64,000 bases of DNA, from assembly GCA_023433065.1 (NCBI GenBank), contig JAEZET010000001.1, positions 186,001 to 250,000 on the forward strand. Direction: 5' to 3'. Within the stretch, counting starts at the first letter, position 1; every line of letters starts with the position of its first letter. Of the stretch, positions 17,415-25,975 are shown piece after piece. This DNA is from Cyanobacteria bacterium OH_CBrB_359 (GTDB lineage Bacteria; Cyanobacteriota; Vampirovibrionia; Gastranaerophilales; Gastranaerophilaceae). The notes beneath the pieces were generated by a model. The model was not told the DNA's origin and did not search any database. It saw only the letters and a program-made list of their open reading frames with translations. Both the position numbers and the translations under genes were made by a program.

Positions 17415-18409
17415 TGGACGAACAACAAACAGAAATGAAAGAATATTTGAGTTGTGACTTAATTGAACACGGTTTTGATTTTAGTGTTGATGCAATAAAT
17501 TTTTGTTGCAGGACAACAGAAGATGGAGGCGGTTTTACTCCTCTCATTCCAAATTATAAAGGAGAAAAAATAGATTGGGACAAATTTTTTGAAACCAAAA
17601 ATTCACATCGAAAAAAAATGAGAGAAAATAATATTATTCCTGAATGTAAAGGTTGCATTCACTTATATAAAAAAGCCTGGGATACTGAAAATTACATATC
17701 TCACATCAATTTTAATAACTGGACTGTTTGCAATGCAAAATGCATTTATTGCTATTTGACATACCTAAGAAGTAAAAAACAAAATCCAAAGTCATATGCG
17801 GTCTTTCCGATAATTAAGGACTTGATAAATAAAAAATTGTTGCGCACAGACGGCAACATAACAATAGCCGGCGGCGAACCTACCATCATAGGAGAATTTG
17901 AAAAAGTACTAAATATGCTTCTTGACTACGGTGTAAAAGATATCAGGATAAATACAAATGCAATAAAATACAGTAAAGCCATTGAAAAAGGTATTAAAAA
18001 AGGAGTTATAAGCCTTGTTTCTTCAGTTGATTCGGGTACAAGAGAAAAATTTAAACTGATAAAAAGTGTTGATAAACATAATGATGTCTGGAAAAATATG
18101 CAGAAGTACTGTAACGCCCAAGTTAAGGACTACCAAGTGAAAACAAAATTAATCATTTTACCCGGAATCAATACAACAACTGAAGAAGTCGATGCCTGGA
18201 TTGATAAAAGTAAAAAAATAGGCTTGAAATATATAGCGGTCGATATAGAGCTTAACTGGTACTTTAAAAATAAAGATAATCTGCCGAAAGAACTTTTTGA
18301 AATATTTAATCACATAATAAAAAAGGCAGAAGAAAATGAACTTAAAATAGAATACCAAGACAGAGCTGAAATGCTTTTAAATAAAATCAATAAGGGTGTA
18401 AATGTTTAG
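17411..18409 (+). CDS. Radical SAM protein with N-terminal Cys cluster (paralogue 3 of 3)
   Basis: 332 residues. The radical SAM cysteines are C107, C111 and C114 (VCNAKCIYCY); the N-terminal set is C15, C32-C33, C79 and C82. The common layout of the three paralogues is C-x16-CC-x(44-47)-CxxC-x24-Cx3Cx2C. GGEP is present (ITIAGGEPTIIGEF), and the SVDSGTREK and KLIILPGINTT segments match the others, but this copy is the most divergent. Two tandem ATGs lie at the start (17411, 17414). It is convergent with era, and the two stop codons overlap by four bases. Confidence 0.84.
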   Translation: MMDEQQTEMKEYLSCDLIEHGFDFSVDAINFCCRTTEDGGGFTPLIPNYKGEKIDWDKFFETKNSHRKKMRENNIIPECKGCIHLYKKAWDTENYISHINFNNWTVCNAKCIYCYLTYLRSKKQNPKSYAVFPIIKDLINKKLLRTDGNITIAGGEPTIIGEFEKVLNMLLDYGVKDIRINTNAIKYSKAIEKGIKKGVISLVSSVDSGTREKFKLIKSVDKHNDVWKNMQKYCNAQVKDYQVKTKLIILPGINTTTEEVDAWIDKSKKIGLKYIAVDIELNWYFKNKDNLPKELFEIFNHIIKKAEENELKIEYQDRAEMLLNKINKGVNV

Positions 18410-19290
18410 CAAAAATCATTTGCATCCTGAAAAGACCTCCAGTCTTTTTTGACCTTGACCTTCAAGTCCAAAAACACTTTTCTTTCTGCGGATTCTTCAA
18501 TTTCAAGCCTTGCTTCAGTACCGATTTTTTTGAGCATTTGCCCTGCTTTACCTATTAATATACCTTTTTGACTATCTTGCTCAACAAGAATAGTTGCATA
18601 AATTTTATCTATATTTTTTTCTTCCTGATATTTATCAATCACAACAGCAACAGAATGAGGGATTTCATCTCTTGTATAAAGAAGAATTTTCTCTCTTATA
18701 AGCTCTTTTGCAATATCTCTCATTGTTTCTAAGGTAACTTCACCATCAGGATAAATTTTATCCCCTTTTGGGAGTTTTCTAATAATATTGTCAATCAAGG
18801 TATCAATATTTCTGCCTGTTTTTGCTGATATCTTGATGCATGGCAAATTTTCTTTAAACAATGATTTATACGTCAAAAGGTTTTCTTCCCGTTTTCTTAT
18901 ATCTTTTATCATATCTGACTTATTTAAAACTATAATGACAGGGACTTTAGCTTCTTTCAAAATATTATTAACAATCCAATTGTCACCACGCCCTGCAAGC
19001 TCGGTTGCGTCTACGACAAATAAAATCAAATCCACATCAGGAACCGCAAGTTTTGATTCGTCAAGCAAAAACTCACCCAATTTATCCTTAGGCTTGTGAA
19101 TTCCCGGAGTATCAACAAATATTATTTGCGCTTCATCATTTGTAAATATTCCCTGGAGTCTTCTTCTTGTTGTTTGAGGTTTATCTGTAGCAATCGCAAT
19201 CTTTTGACCTACAAGTCTGTTTAAGATAGTTGATTTCCCGACATTAGGACGACCCAACAATGCTACAAAACCGGATTTATAATGTTTCAT
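18406..19290 (-). CDS. era: GTPase Era
   Basis: 294 residues from the ATG at 19288-19290, which gives the family's start, SGFVALLGRPNVGKSTILN; longer in-frame extensions read into the upstream gene. The GTPase motifs are G1 GRPNVGKST, G3 VDTPGIH and G4 LNKSD. A C-terminal KH domain contains GILIGKAGQMLKKIG. Era binds 16S rRNA near its 3' end and guides 30S maturation. Its start overlaps the end of the CDF-CorC fusion gene by 14 bases. CorC-type proteins often lie near era/ybeY, which supports calling the upstream gene's C-terminal half CorC-like. Confidence 0.95.
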   Translation of the reverse strand: MKHYKSGFVALLGRPNVGKSTILNRLVGQKIAIATDKPQTTRRRLQGIFTNDEAQIIFVDTPGIHKPKDKLGEFLLDESKLAVPDVDLILFVVDATELAGRGDNWIVNNILKEAKVPVIIVLNKSDMIKDIRKREENLLTYKSLFKENLPCIKISAKTGRNIDTLIDNIIRKLPKGDKIYPDGEVTLETMRDIAKELIREKILLYTRDEIPHSVAVVIDKYQEEKNIDKIYATILVEQDSQKGILIGKAGQMLKKIGTEARLEIEESAERKVFLDLKVKVKKDWRSFQDANDFC

Positions 19291-21133
19291 GATAATGATT
19301 TTCTTCGTCTTGTGCAGTATTTTCATCAACTTCAATAAAAGGAATCTGCCTTTGCATAATAATTCTTGCAATCCTTCTGCCATCAAGCTCTATAACTTTA
19401 TAAGTGATATTTTTGTCTTCAACAACATCATCAATTTCAGGCTCTCTTCCGATTAAACCGAATACATAACCGCCAATAGTCTGGAAATCCTCTTCAGGTA
19501 TATCTAAATCAAATTTTTCGTTAATATCTTCTATATCCATTTGTGAAGATACATTCAAAGTGTTTTCATCAATTCTTATTATTTCTGGAACAGGAGCTTC
19601 ATCAAATTCATCATAAATTTCGCCCACAATTTCTTCCAAAATATCTTCTAAAGTCACTATTCCTGCGACACCGCCATGCTCATCCACAACAGCAGCTATC
19701 TGGTTTTTTGAAGCGGTAAAATCACTCAATAAATCACTGATAAATTTATTCTCGGGAACAATCAAAATATCTCTGGCCAAAGACTCTATCTTAAAAGATT
19801 TTTCAACTTTATCTCTTGTCGCTTTGAGAACGTCTTTTGCATTGATAACTCCAATAATATTATCAACACTGTCTTGATATATAGGAATTCTTGTGTGTCC
19901 TGACTCAATAATCAAATCGATAAGCTCATCCAGGGTTGAATCAGTATCAATAAACGATATTTTTGTTCTTGTCACCATAATTTCTCTTACGACAGTTTTT
20001 GCAAACGTATAGAAATTAGAGAGCATTTTAGCTTCGTGATTGTCAATTATCGCAATATTTTCGCCTTCTTTAATAAGCTTATCAAATTTTTCTTCCCAAT
20101 TTTCTTCAGCATCATCAGCCTGAATTTCGATTGCAACGTGAGATATATTATCAATTCTGTCTCTAATTTTTCTCTCAAGCCTGTCAGCAATGTCGTCGGC
20201 ATCTTTAACCTGAATTTCAGGCGCAACTTCGATATTCATGTTTACAATAACGCCGGATGCTCCCATATCCATAGTTTTGAGGTCATGGACACAGGCGATT
20301 CCATGCATATCTTCTGCAACTTCAAGTATAATTTCTTCTGTTTTTGGTTCAGCCGCCTGTCCTGTTAAAAAGTTGACGTTATTTTTCAAAAGATAAATTG
20401 CAAGGCAAAATAATATAATACCTATTAATATTGAAGCAATAGCATCGGGTAAATATGCAAATTCAACAGGCAAAACAAATTTAGATATACTTAGAGCAAC
20501 AAAAGCGATAACAACACCTGAAAAAGCCGCTACATCTTCATACCAGACAAACTTTGTTGTAGGGCTTTTAATTGCTCTAATCAAATGTGTTGATTTTATA
20601 AAATTTGAGAATGGATTGGTAATACAATAATTAGCTTCAGCTAAAACCGCTCTTGCAGCACTGTTTACTGCCCACATCTCAAACAACAAACTCAAAATAA
20701 GAGTAGCTGCTATAAAGTAATAATTATCAAGCAAAATCTGAATATCCTGATGCTTATTTATAATCTTGTCAAGCCCACTATATAGAGCGACTAAAGTACC
20801 TCCAAGCATTAAAATACTGGCAAAAAGCGCCCATATATTGGCTTCAAGCCCATAGCCAAAAGGATGGACATCATCAGCAGGTCTTGAGCCTCTTTTTAAT
20901 CCGACCAACAAACAAAGGCTGTTAAAAGAATCAACAAATGAATGCGCTGCCTCTGATAACATAGCTGAGCTGGATGTAATCAAAGCGCAAATTAATTTTA
21001 TTAGGGCAATTCCTACATTAGCGATTAAAGCCCTGATAACAGCCAATACTTTTGGTTTTATGGACTTTGGTTGATTTAAGTCCGATTCTTGTAATATCTC
21101 GGGTGAATCCGAATGACTACTATCTGATGACAT
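19277..21133 (-). CDS. Fusion of a cation diffusion facilitator with a CBS pair and CorC/HlyC domain
   Basis: 618 residues from the ATG at 21131-21133 (AAGGAAAAAA just upstream; a GTG at 21172 is possible). Residues about 25-270 form a CDF transporter of the SLC30A9/ZnT9-like group: H64 and D68 in SEAAHSFVDS, D200 in YEDVAAFSGVV and D230 in LPDAIASILIG. A CDF cytoplasmic dimerisation domain follows (about 270-345). Then comes a CBS pair (about 385-510; VREIMVTRTKI, HTRIPIYQDSVDNIIGVI, VDEHGGVAGIVTLEDILEE) and a transporter-associated CorC_HlyC domain (about 525-605; IGGYVFGLIGREPE). In ordinary CNNM/CorC proteins the membrane part is DUF21; here a CDF replaces it. It likely exports divalent cations under nucleotide control. 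It is read through without frameshift over the junction. Confidence 0.9.
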   Translation of the reverse strand: MSSDSSHSDSPEILQESDLNQPKSIKPKVLAVIRALIANVGIALIKLICALITSSSAMLSEAAHSFVDSFNSLCLLVGLKRGSRPADDVHPFGYGLEANIWALFASILMLGGTLVALYSGLDKIINKHQDIQILLDNYYFIAATLILSLLFEMWAVNSAARAVLAEANYCITNPFSNFIKSTHLIRAIKSPTTKFVWYEDVAAFSGVVIAFVALSISKFVLPVEFAYLPDAIASILIGIILFCLAIYLLKNNVNFLTGQAAEPKTEEIILEVAEDMHGIACVHDLKTMDMGASGVIVNMNIEVAPEIQVKDADDIADRLERKIRDRIDNISHVAIEIQADDAEENWEEKFDKLIKEGENIAIIDNHEAKMLSNFYTFAKTVVREIMVTRTKISFIDTDSTLDELIDLIIESGHTRIPIYQDSVDNIIGVINAKDVLKATRDKVEKSFKIESLARDILIVPENKFISDLLSDFTASKNQIAAVVDEHGGVAGIVTLEDILEEIVGEIYDEFDEAPVPEIIRIDENTLNVSSQMDIEDINEKFDLDIPEEDFQTIGGYVFGLIGREPEIDDVVEDKNITYKVIELDGRRIARIIMQRQIPFIEVDENTAQDEENHYHETL

Positions 21134-21304
21134 TTTTTTCCTTATCTTGTTGCTAAATTGCACTTGTAGCACAGCTTTATATATATGCCGACAATTTAAC
21201 TTTTTTATTATAATTGAAAATATTTAAAAAGTCTAATATGCCCCTCTTCACGACTCGAAGGTTTTTGTAGTAAAATATTAAAAAAACACATTGAGGAATA
21301 TATT

Positions 21305-23953
21305 ATGAGCGATAAAATGAGTGGAAATGAAATAAGAAGAGCTTTTCTGGATTTTTTCAAAGACAAACATCAGCACGCTGAAATAGAAAGTTCAAGCTTA
21401 ATTCCCGATAATCCGACTGTTCTTTTAACAACAGCCGGTATGCTCCAATTCCTTCCAATATATTTAGGGCTTGAAAAGCCGACATTTGACCCTCCAAGGG
21501 CAACAAGCTGCCAAAAATGTGCAAGGGCAGGCGGTAAAGATTCAGATATAGAAAATGTCGGAAAAACTCCAAGACATCATACTTTTTTTGAAATGCTAGG
21601 TAATTTTGCATTTGGCGATTATTTTAAAGAAGAAGTTATTCCCTGGAGCTGGGATTTCGTAACAAATTATTTGAAGCTTGATAAAAACAGATTATGGATA
21701 ACAATATTTGAAACAGACGATGAAGCCTTTGATATCTGGCACAATGTTGTCGGAATACCTGAAGAAAGAATACTAAGAAAAGGCAAAAAAGATAATTTTT
21801 GGGGACCTCCAGGTGCTACAGGTTCTTGCGGACCTTGTTCAGAAATACATTATGATCTCGGTGAACATTTAAAATGCTCTGATAATTGTTCTATTGCAAC
21901 TTGTGAATGTGACAGATGGGTTGAAATCTGGAACCTTGTGTTCACTGACTTATTTCAGGATGAAGAAGGCAACCTCTCTCCTTTGGAAAAGAAAAATGTT
22001 GATACAGGAATGGGTTTAGAACGAATCACAATGGTAGTTCAAGGCAAAGAATCAACATTTGAAACAGACCTTTTAAAACCAATTTTAGACAAAGTTTCTC
22101 AAATGGCGAAAGTACCTTATAAACAATCTGAAAAAACAGATGTATCTCTAAGGATAATTACAGACCATGCAAGATGCGTTACTTTCCTTATAAATGATGG
22201 CGTCATACCCGGAAATGAAGGCAGAAGTTATGTTTTAAGAATGATTTTAAGACGTGCTTTAAGGCATGGTAAAATTTTAGGGCTAGAACTGCCTTTCCTT
22301 TATAAATTAGTTGATACTGTTGTTGAAAACTACAAAGGAACATATCCTGAGCTTAATGAAAATAAAGAAAAGATCAAAAATACAATCAAGCTTGAAGAAG
22401 AAAGGTTCAAGGTTACGCTTGACAGGGGCTACAAATTAATTGAAGAGCTGATTGCTGAAAATAAAGATATAACCGGAGAAAATGCTTTTAAGTTATATGA
22501 TACTTTCGGATTCCCTCTTGAGCTTACGGTAGAAATCGCAAAAGAACACAACTTAAATGTTGATATTGAAGGTTTTAACAGAGAAATGAAAGAACAAAAA
22601 GAAAGAGCAAAAAAAGCTGCTCAAAAAATCAGTTTAACCGACGACTTAATCTACGTCGATATAGAAAATAAATTCGGCGCAACTGAATTTATAGGTTATG
22701 AAGAACTGTCTTGTGTAAATGCTAATATCCTTGCGATTGTTAAAGACGGCGAACAATTATCAGAAGCTCCGGAAGGTGAGATTGTTGACATAATTCTTGA
22801 TAAAACTCCCCTGTATGCTGAATCAGGCGGTCAGGTAGGAGATATGGGTGATATTGAAAATAAAAACTTTAAAGCTGAAATCTTAAACACCTTCAAAGTT
22901 AACAAATTATTTGTTCACCGAGTAAGAATAATTGAAGGTATTGCAAAAGTGCAAGATAAAGTTCAAGCCTGTGTTGATGAGAGCAGAAGGGAAAATATCA
23001 CAATCCATCATACCAATGCTCACCTGCTTCAAGCCGCTTTAAGAACTATTCTTGGTGATGAAGTAAAACAGGCAGGTTCTCAGGTTGAAGAAAACAGGAC
23101 AAGATTTGACTTTTCTTTCCATAGAGCTTTAACGAAAGAAGAGATAGAAAAAGTTGAAAAGCTAATAAATTACTGGATATCTCAGGGTGCCGAGAGAAAA
23201 ACGTCCGTAATGGATTTACATGAAGCAAAGAAGACAGGCGCAACAGCTCTATTTGGGGAAAAATATGACGATAAGGTAAGAGTTGTACAAATAGGAAATG
23301 TCTCATGCGAACTTTGCGGCGGAACTCACGTTGATTCTACTTCTAAATTAAGGTTAACTAAAATAACATCAGAAAGCGCAATCGCAGCCGGTGCAAGAAG
23401 AATAGAAGCCATAAGCGGAGAAAGTGCAATTGACTATTTGAATGAAAAAGCATTTGAGATTGATGAGCTTGCACAAAAATTGAAAGTTCCTCATTCGGAA
23501 GTTATAGCAAGAGTGGACAAATTGCTTGAAGAACATAAAATGCTTCAACATGAACTTGGGCAACTAAAAGCAAATCTTGCAAAAAGCCAATTTGAATCTT
23601 TTATATCTAAAGCAAAAGATATTAACGGCGGAAAGTTATTTATAAGCAAAATTGAAGACTTTGAACCTCAAGCTGTAAAAACAGGCGGCGACTTACTCGA
23701 ATCAAAACTCGGAAACAGCATTATAGTCCTTGTTTCTGTAAAGAAAGACCAGCTTTTCATAATGGTAAAAGTCAGTGATAATTTCGTGAAAAAAGGAATT
23801 AACGCAGGTCAGATTGTTAATAAAATTGCAACGGCTACAGGCGGTAAAGGCGGTGGAAGACCTAACTTTGCCCAAGGCGCAGGCAAAAATACGCAAAATT
23901 TAACAAAAATTCTTGAAGAAGTTGAAAACGAAATAAAAACTATTACAGCATAA
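21305..23953 (+). CDS. alaS: Alanyl-tRNA synthetase
   Basis: 882 residues, full length. The class II catalytic core begins GNEIRRAFLDFFKDKHQH and includes TTAGMLQF and RHHTFFEMLGNFAFGDYFKE. A cysteine-rich insertion (CSDNCSIATCECDRW) follows CGPCSEIHYDLG in the core. The editing domain has HHTNAHLLQAALR and the second zinc-binding CELCGGTHVDST. The C-Ala domain has GGKGGGRPNFAQGAG. GAGGA precedes the ATG. The stop overlaps the convergent activase-like gene by 11 bases. Confidence 0.97.
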   Translation: MSDKMSGNEIRRAFLDFFKDKHQHAEIESSSLIPDNPTVLLTTAGMLQFLPIYLGLEKPTFDPPRATSCQKCARAGGKDSDIENVGKTPRHHTFFEMLGNFAFGDYFKEEVIPWSWDFVTNYLKLDKNRLWITIFETDDEAFDIWHNVVGIPEERILRKGKKDNFWGPPGATGSCGPCSEIHYDLGEHLKCSDNCSIATCECDRWVEIWNLVFTDLFQDEEGNLSPLEKKNVDTGMGLERITMVVQGKESTFETDLLKPILDKVSQMAKVPYKQSEKTDVSLRIITDHARCVTFLINDGVIPGNEGRSYVLRMILRRALRHGKILGLELPFLYKLVDTVVENYKGTYPELNENKEKIKNTIKLEEERFKVTLDRGYKLIEELIAENKDITGENAFKLYDTFGFPLELTVEIAKEHNLNVDIEGFNREMKEQKERAKKAAQKISLTDDLIYVDIENKFGATEFIGYEELSCVNANILAIVKDGEQLSEAPEGEIVDIILDKTPLYAESGGQVGDMGDIENKNFKAEILNTFKVNKLFVHRVRIIEGIAKVQDKVQACVDESRRENITIHHTNAHLLQAALRTILGDEVKQAGSQVEENRTRFDFSFHRALTKEEIEKVEKLINYWISQGAERKTSVMDLHEAKKTGATALFGEKYDDKVRVVQIGNVSCELCGGTHVDSTSKLRLTKITSESAIAAGARRIEAISGESAIDYLNEKAFEIDELAQKLKVPHSEVIARVDKLLEEHKMLQHELGQLKANLAKSQFESFISKAKDINGGKLFISKIEDFEPQAVKTGGDLLESKLGNSIIVLVSVKKDQLFIMVKVSDNFVKKGINAGQIVNKIATATGGKGGGRPNFAQGAGKNTQNLTKILEEVENEIKTITA

Positions 23954-24647
23954 ATAATCCCTGAGAAAGAACGAATCGACCTAAAGGCACAACCTCACAG
24001 TAATTTTCAAGCGAATCTATAAAACATTTATTGTCACAAAAGCCACCTGACAAATATAACTTATCGGGATTTTTTGCAAAAGACCATGCATTGTAAGCGA
24101 TTCCGTGTATAAATTTTGAAATGGCAACATCAGGGCTTAAACCTGAAGAAATATCGTCCATAATTTTTTCCAGTCCGAATATGCCGCAAGTTATAGTATA
24201 TTTGTCTTCAGTTGATTGCAAACCGTCACATTCAACATCATAAAATTTTAAAAGCATCTCAATTGTAGCACCTGTGCTGCTTGAGCAGGAGCTGTTCCAA
24301 TCTAGGTCTTTAAACTTTGAAGCACAAAATTTAACCCATTTTGAATCTCTGCTGCCTAAATCCAAAATTATCGAATTATCTTCAATATAATCCGAAAAAC
24401 CTTTAGCAAGAGCTATTATCTCATTTTCATAGTCAGAATCATCTCTTATCAATGATTTCGACATGTGACCCGTTGCTTTATCAAATTTAAAATTAATATT
24501 TTTGAGTAAAGAAGAGGGCATAATATAATATTTTTTTTGATTTTGTTCTTTAACCAGGTACTCTGAAAACTCTCTCATCAAATCAGAGTTTTGCGATTCA
24601 ATAATTTTGGACCATGTGGTCCCTGCATCAAGTACAATATTTTTCAT
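23943..24647 (-). CDS. BadF/BadG/HgdC-like ATPase (2-hydroxyacyl-CoA dehydratase activase family)
   Basis: 234 residues. The ASKHA ATPase fold shows phosphate loop 1 (VLDAGTTWSK, residues 5-14), phosphate loop 2 (ILDLGSRDSKW, about 94-104) and the adenosine motif (LYLSGGFCDN). Two cysteines lie where HgdC-type activases bind the 4Fe-4S cluster shared between subunits: C121 in NSSCSSSTGATIE and C154 in TCGIFGLEK. The known role of the family is ATP-driven injection of one electron into a partner dehydratase or reductase. No HgdA/HgdB dehydratase is encoded nearby; its four-base overlap is with the unknown gene 24644-25378, its probable partner. It is shorter than classical HgdC (about 260). 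Confidence 0.75.
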   Translation of the reverse strand: MKNIVLDAGTTWSKIIESQNSDLMREFSEYLVKEQNQKKYYIMPSSLLKNINFKFDKATGHMSKSLIRDDSDYENEIIALAKGFSDYIEDNSIILDLGSRDSKWVKFCASKFKDLDWNSSCSSSTGATIEMLLKFYDVECDGLQSTEDKYTITCGIFGLEKIMDDISSGLSPDVAISKFIHGIAYNAWSFAKNPDKLYLSGGFCDNKCFIDSLENYCEVVPLGRFVLSQGLFML

Positions 24648-25378
24648 CTTAACCTTAAAAATGCCTCAATTTTAGCTTTAGTAGAATTTGTAATCTTATC
24701 ATCAATGTCGATATACAGCCCGTTATATTTATCCGCAAGGTACTTTGCGAGCTGCGCTTTTGAGCAAAATGCCTGAGAATAAAAAACCGTAGGAACATTT
24801 TCATCCACAAACATCTCAAGTTTAATATCACTTGGAGTATTAGCCTCAACACATCTTATCCAGCCGTATGCATGGGTATCATCAGGGAATAGCTCTAATA
24901 TGGATAAATCATTCGGCGGAACACCCCAAAAACCGAACTTGGGTTTACATTTTTCAAACTTTATATCAACAGGTTCTATAATAGAATCTGTAATCGTTTC
25001 AAACTTTCTTCTCAAAGGCAGATTTGAGGTTGAAATTTTTATTTCTTTTTTAAAATCAAAATGCTCAAAAATAGTTGTAACAACATTAAACCCTAAATCT
25101 TTTAATACTTCTGAAGCAAACCAACCGCTATCACACTTGTCTTTGCCTATTGGAGCAATAATTGCAATAAGAGAATCCTTGAGATAAAAAGAATTATTAA
25201 TGATATTTCTGATGATTCTGCAATAAGCATCGGGAAGAATTTTTCTATCAGGTGCATTTATATCGATATCCAAATCAATCCACTTAGCATCAGGGTATAA
25301 AAGCTTATACTCCTTAATAACATTAGGTTCGGGATATCCCCAAAAGCCTATTATTTTTTTATCGGTGCTTGTCTCCAT
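24644..25378 (-). CDS. Unknown protein with internal duplication, coupled to the activase-like ATPase
   Basis: 244 residues, family not recognised. Two halves open with similar motifs: IIGFWGYPEPNVIKEYKLLYPD near residue 9 and FGFWGVPPNDLSILELFPDD near residue 147, the latter followed by YGWIRCVEA. This looks like an internal duplication. Cysteines are few and scattered, so a cluster of its own is not evident. It starts with a TATAAT box six bases ahead of the ATG and no ribosome site, and overlaps the activase by four bases. It could be a substrate protein or regulator of the activase; a diverged HgdB-like subunit is a less likely alternative. Confidence 0.65.
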   Translation of the reverse strand: METSTDKKIIGFWGYPEPNVIKEYKLLYPDAKWIDLDIDINAPDRKILPDAYCRIIRNIINNSFYLKDSLIAIIAPIGKDKCDSGWFASEVLKDLGFNVVTTIFEHFDFKKEIKISTSNLPLRRKFETITDSIIEPVDIKFEKCKPKFGFWGVPPNDLSILELFPDDTHAYGWIRCVEANTPSDIKLEMFVDENVPTVFYSQAFCSKAQLAKYLADKYNGLYIDIDDKITNSTKAKIEAFLRLR

Positions 25379-25384
25379 AATCCA

Positions 25385-25390
25385 ATTATA
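25385..25390 (-). promoter_or_regulatory. -10 box of the activase operon, possibly leaderless
   Basis: A consensus TATAAT on the minus strand ends six bases before the ATG at 25376-25378. The -35 region (TAAATA, 17 bases upstream) is weak. It is divergent from the NUDIX promoter. Confidence 0.4.
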
Positions 25391-25422
25391 ATATAAATGA
25401 TGAATTTTATTTATTAAGCTTG

Positions 25423-25428
25423 TATAAT
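25423..25428 (+). promoter_or_regulatory. -10 box of the NUDIX-HAD-ispF operon
   Basis: A consensus TATAAT lies 17 bases upstream of the ATG at 25445, with AGAGGA between them as ribosome site. The -35 is not convincing. Confidence 0.45.
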
Positions 25429-25444
25429 TGTATCAGAGGATTTT

Positions 25445-25975
25445 ATGACGATACAGGAAGAAAAACTGATTTCAACGGAAGTCATCTATAAAGGTAAGAT
25501 TTTTAACATTGAAAAAAATGATGTTGTTCTCTCCAACAATCTTAATAGGACAAGGGAAATAGTAAGACACAAAGGCGGTGTCGTTATACTGGCCGAAAAA
25601 GGTAATAATATTCTTATGGTTAAGCAGTACAGATTTGCTGTTAAAAAAATCTTGTTTGAGCTGCCTGCAGGAAAACTAGACAAAGAAAATGAGGATATTT
25701 TATCCGCAGCCAAAAGAGAGCTTATGGAAGAAACAGGACACAGCGCAAAAAACTGGAAATCCTTAGGTTATATAATTCCATCCCCCGGTTTTTGTGATGA
25801 AAAGCTGCATTTATTCTTTGCAACGGATTTAACTTATGACAGGCCAAACCCTGATGAAGGAGAGATATTGGAACATTTTGAACTCCCCAAACAAAAAGTT
25901 TTTGATATGATTAAAACAGGAGAAATACTCGATGCAAAAACTATTTGCACAATAATGAAAGCTTACAAATTATGA
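25445..25975 (+). CDS. NUDIX hydrolase, ADP-ribose pyrophosphatase type
   Basis: 176 residues. The NUDIX box is AKRELMEETGH preceded by AGKLDKENEDILSA (about residues 77-101); the spacing between the box glycine and first glutamate is one residue longer than GX5E. The upstream MVKQYRFAVKKILFELPAGK segment and downstream SPGFCDEKLHLFFA are as in ADP-ribose pyrophosphatases (NudF-like), which clear free ADP-ribose. It is the first gene of a tight operon: its stop overlaps the HAD gene start (ATGA), and that gene in turn overlaps ispF. Confidence 0.88.
   Translation: MTIQEEKLISTEVIYKGKIFNIEKNDVVLSNNLNRTREIVRHKGGVVILAEKGNNILMVKQYRFAVKKILFELPAGKLDKENEDILSAAKRELMEETGHSAKNWKSLGYIIPSPGFCDEKLHLFFATDLTYDRPNPDEGEILEHFELPKQKVFDMIKTGEILDAKTICTIMKAYKL

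Noticed and set aside
19277..21133. CDF-CorC junction as a frameshift or stop read-through artefact
   Set aside because: One uninterrupted frame spans the junction with a normal charged linker and the downstream gene overlap is intact, so a real fusion is favoured.
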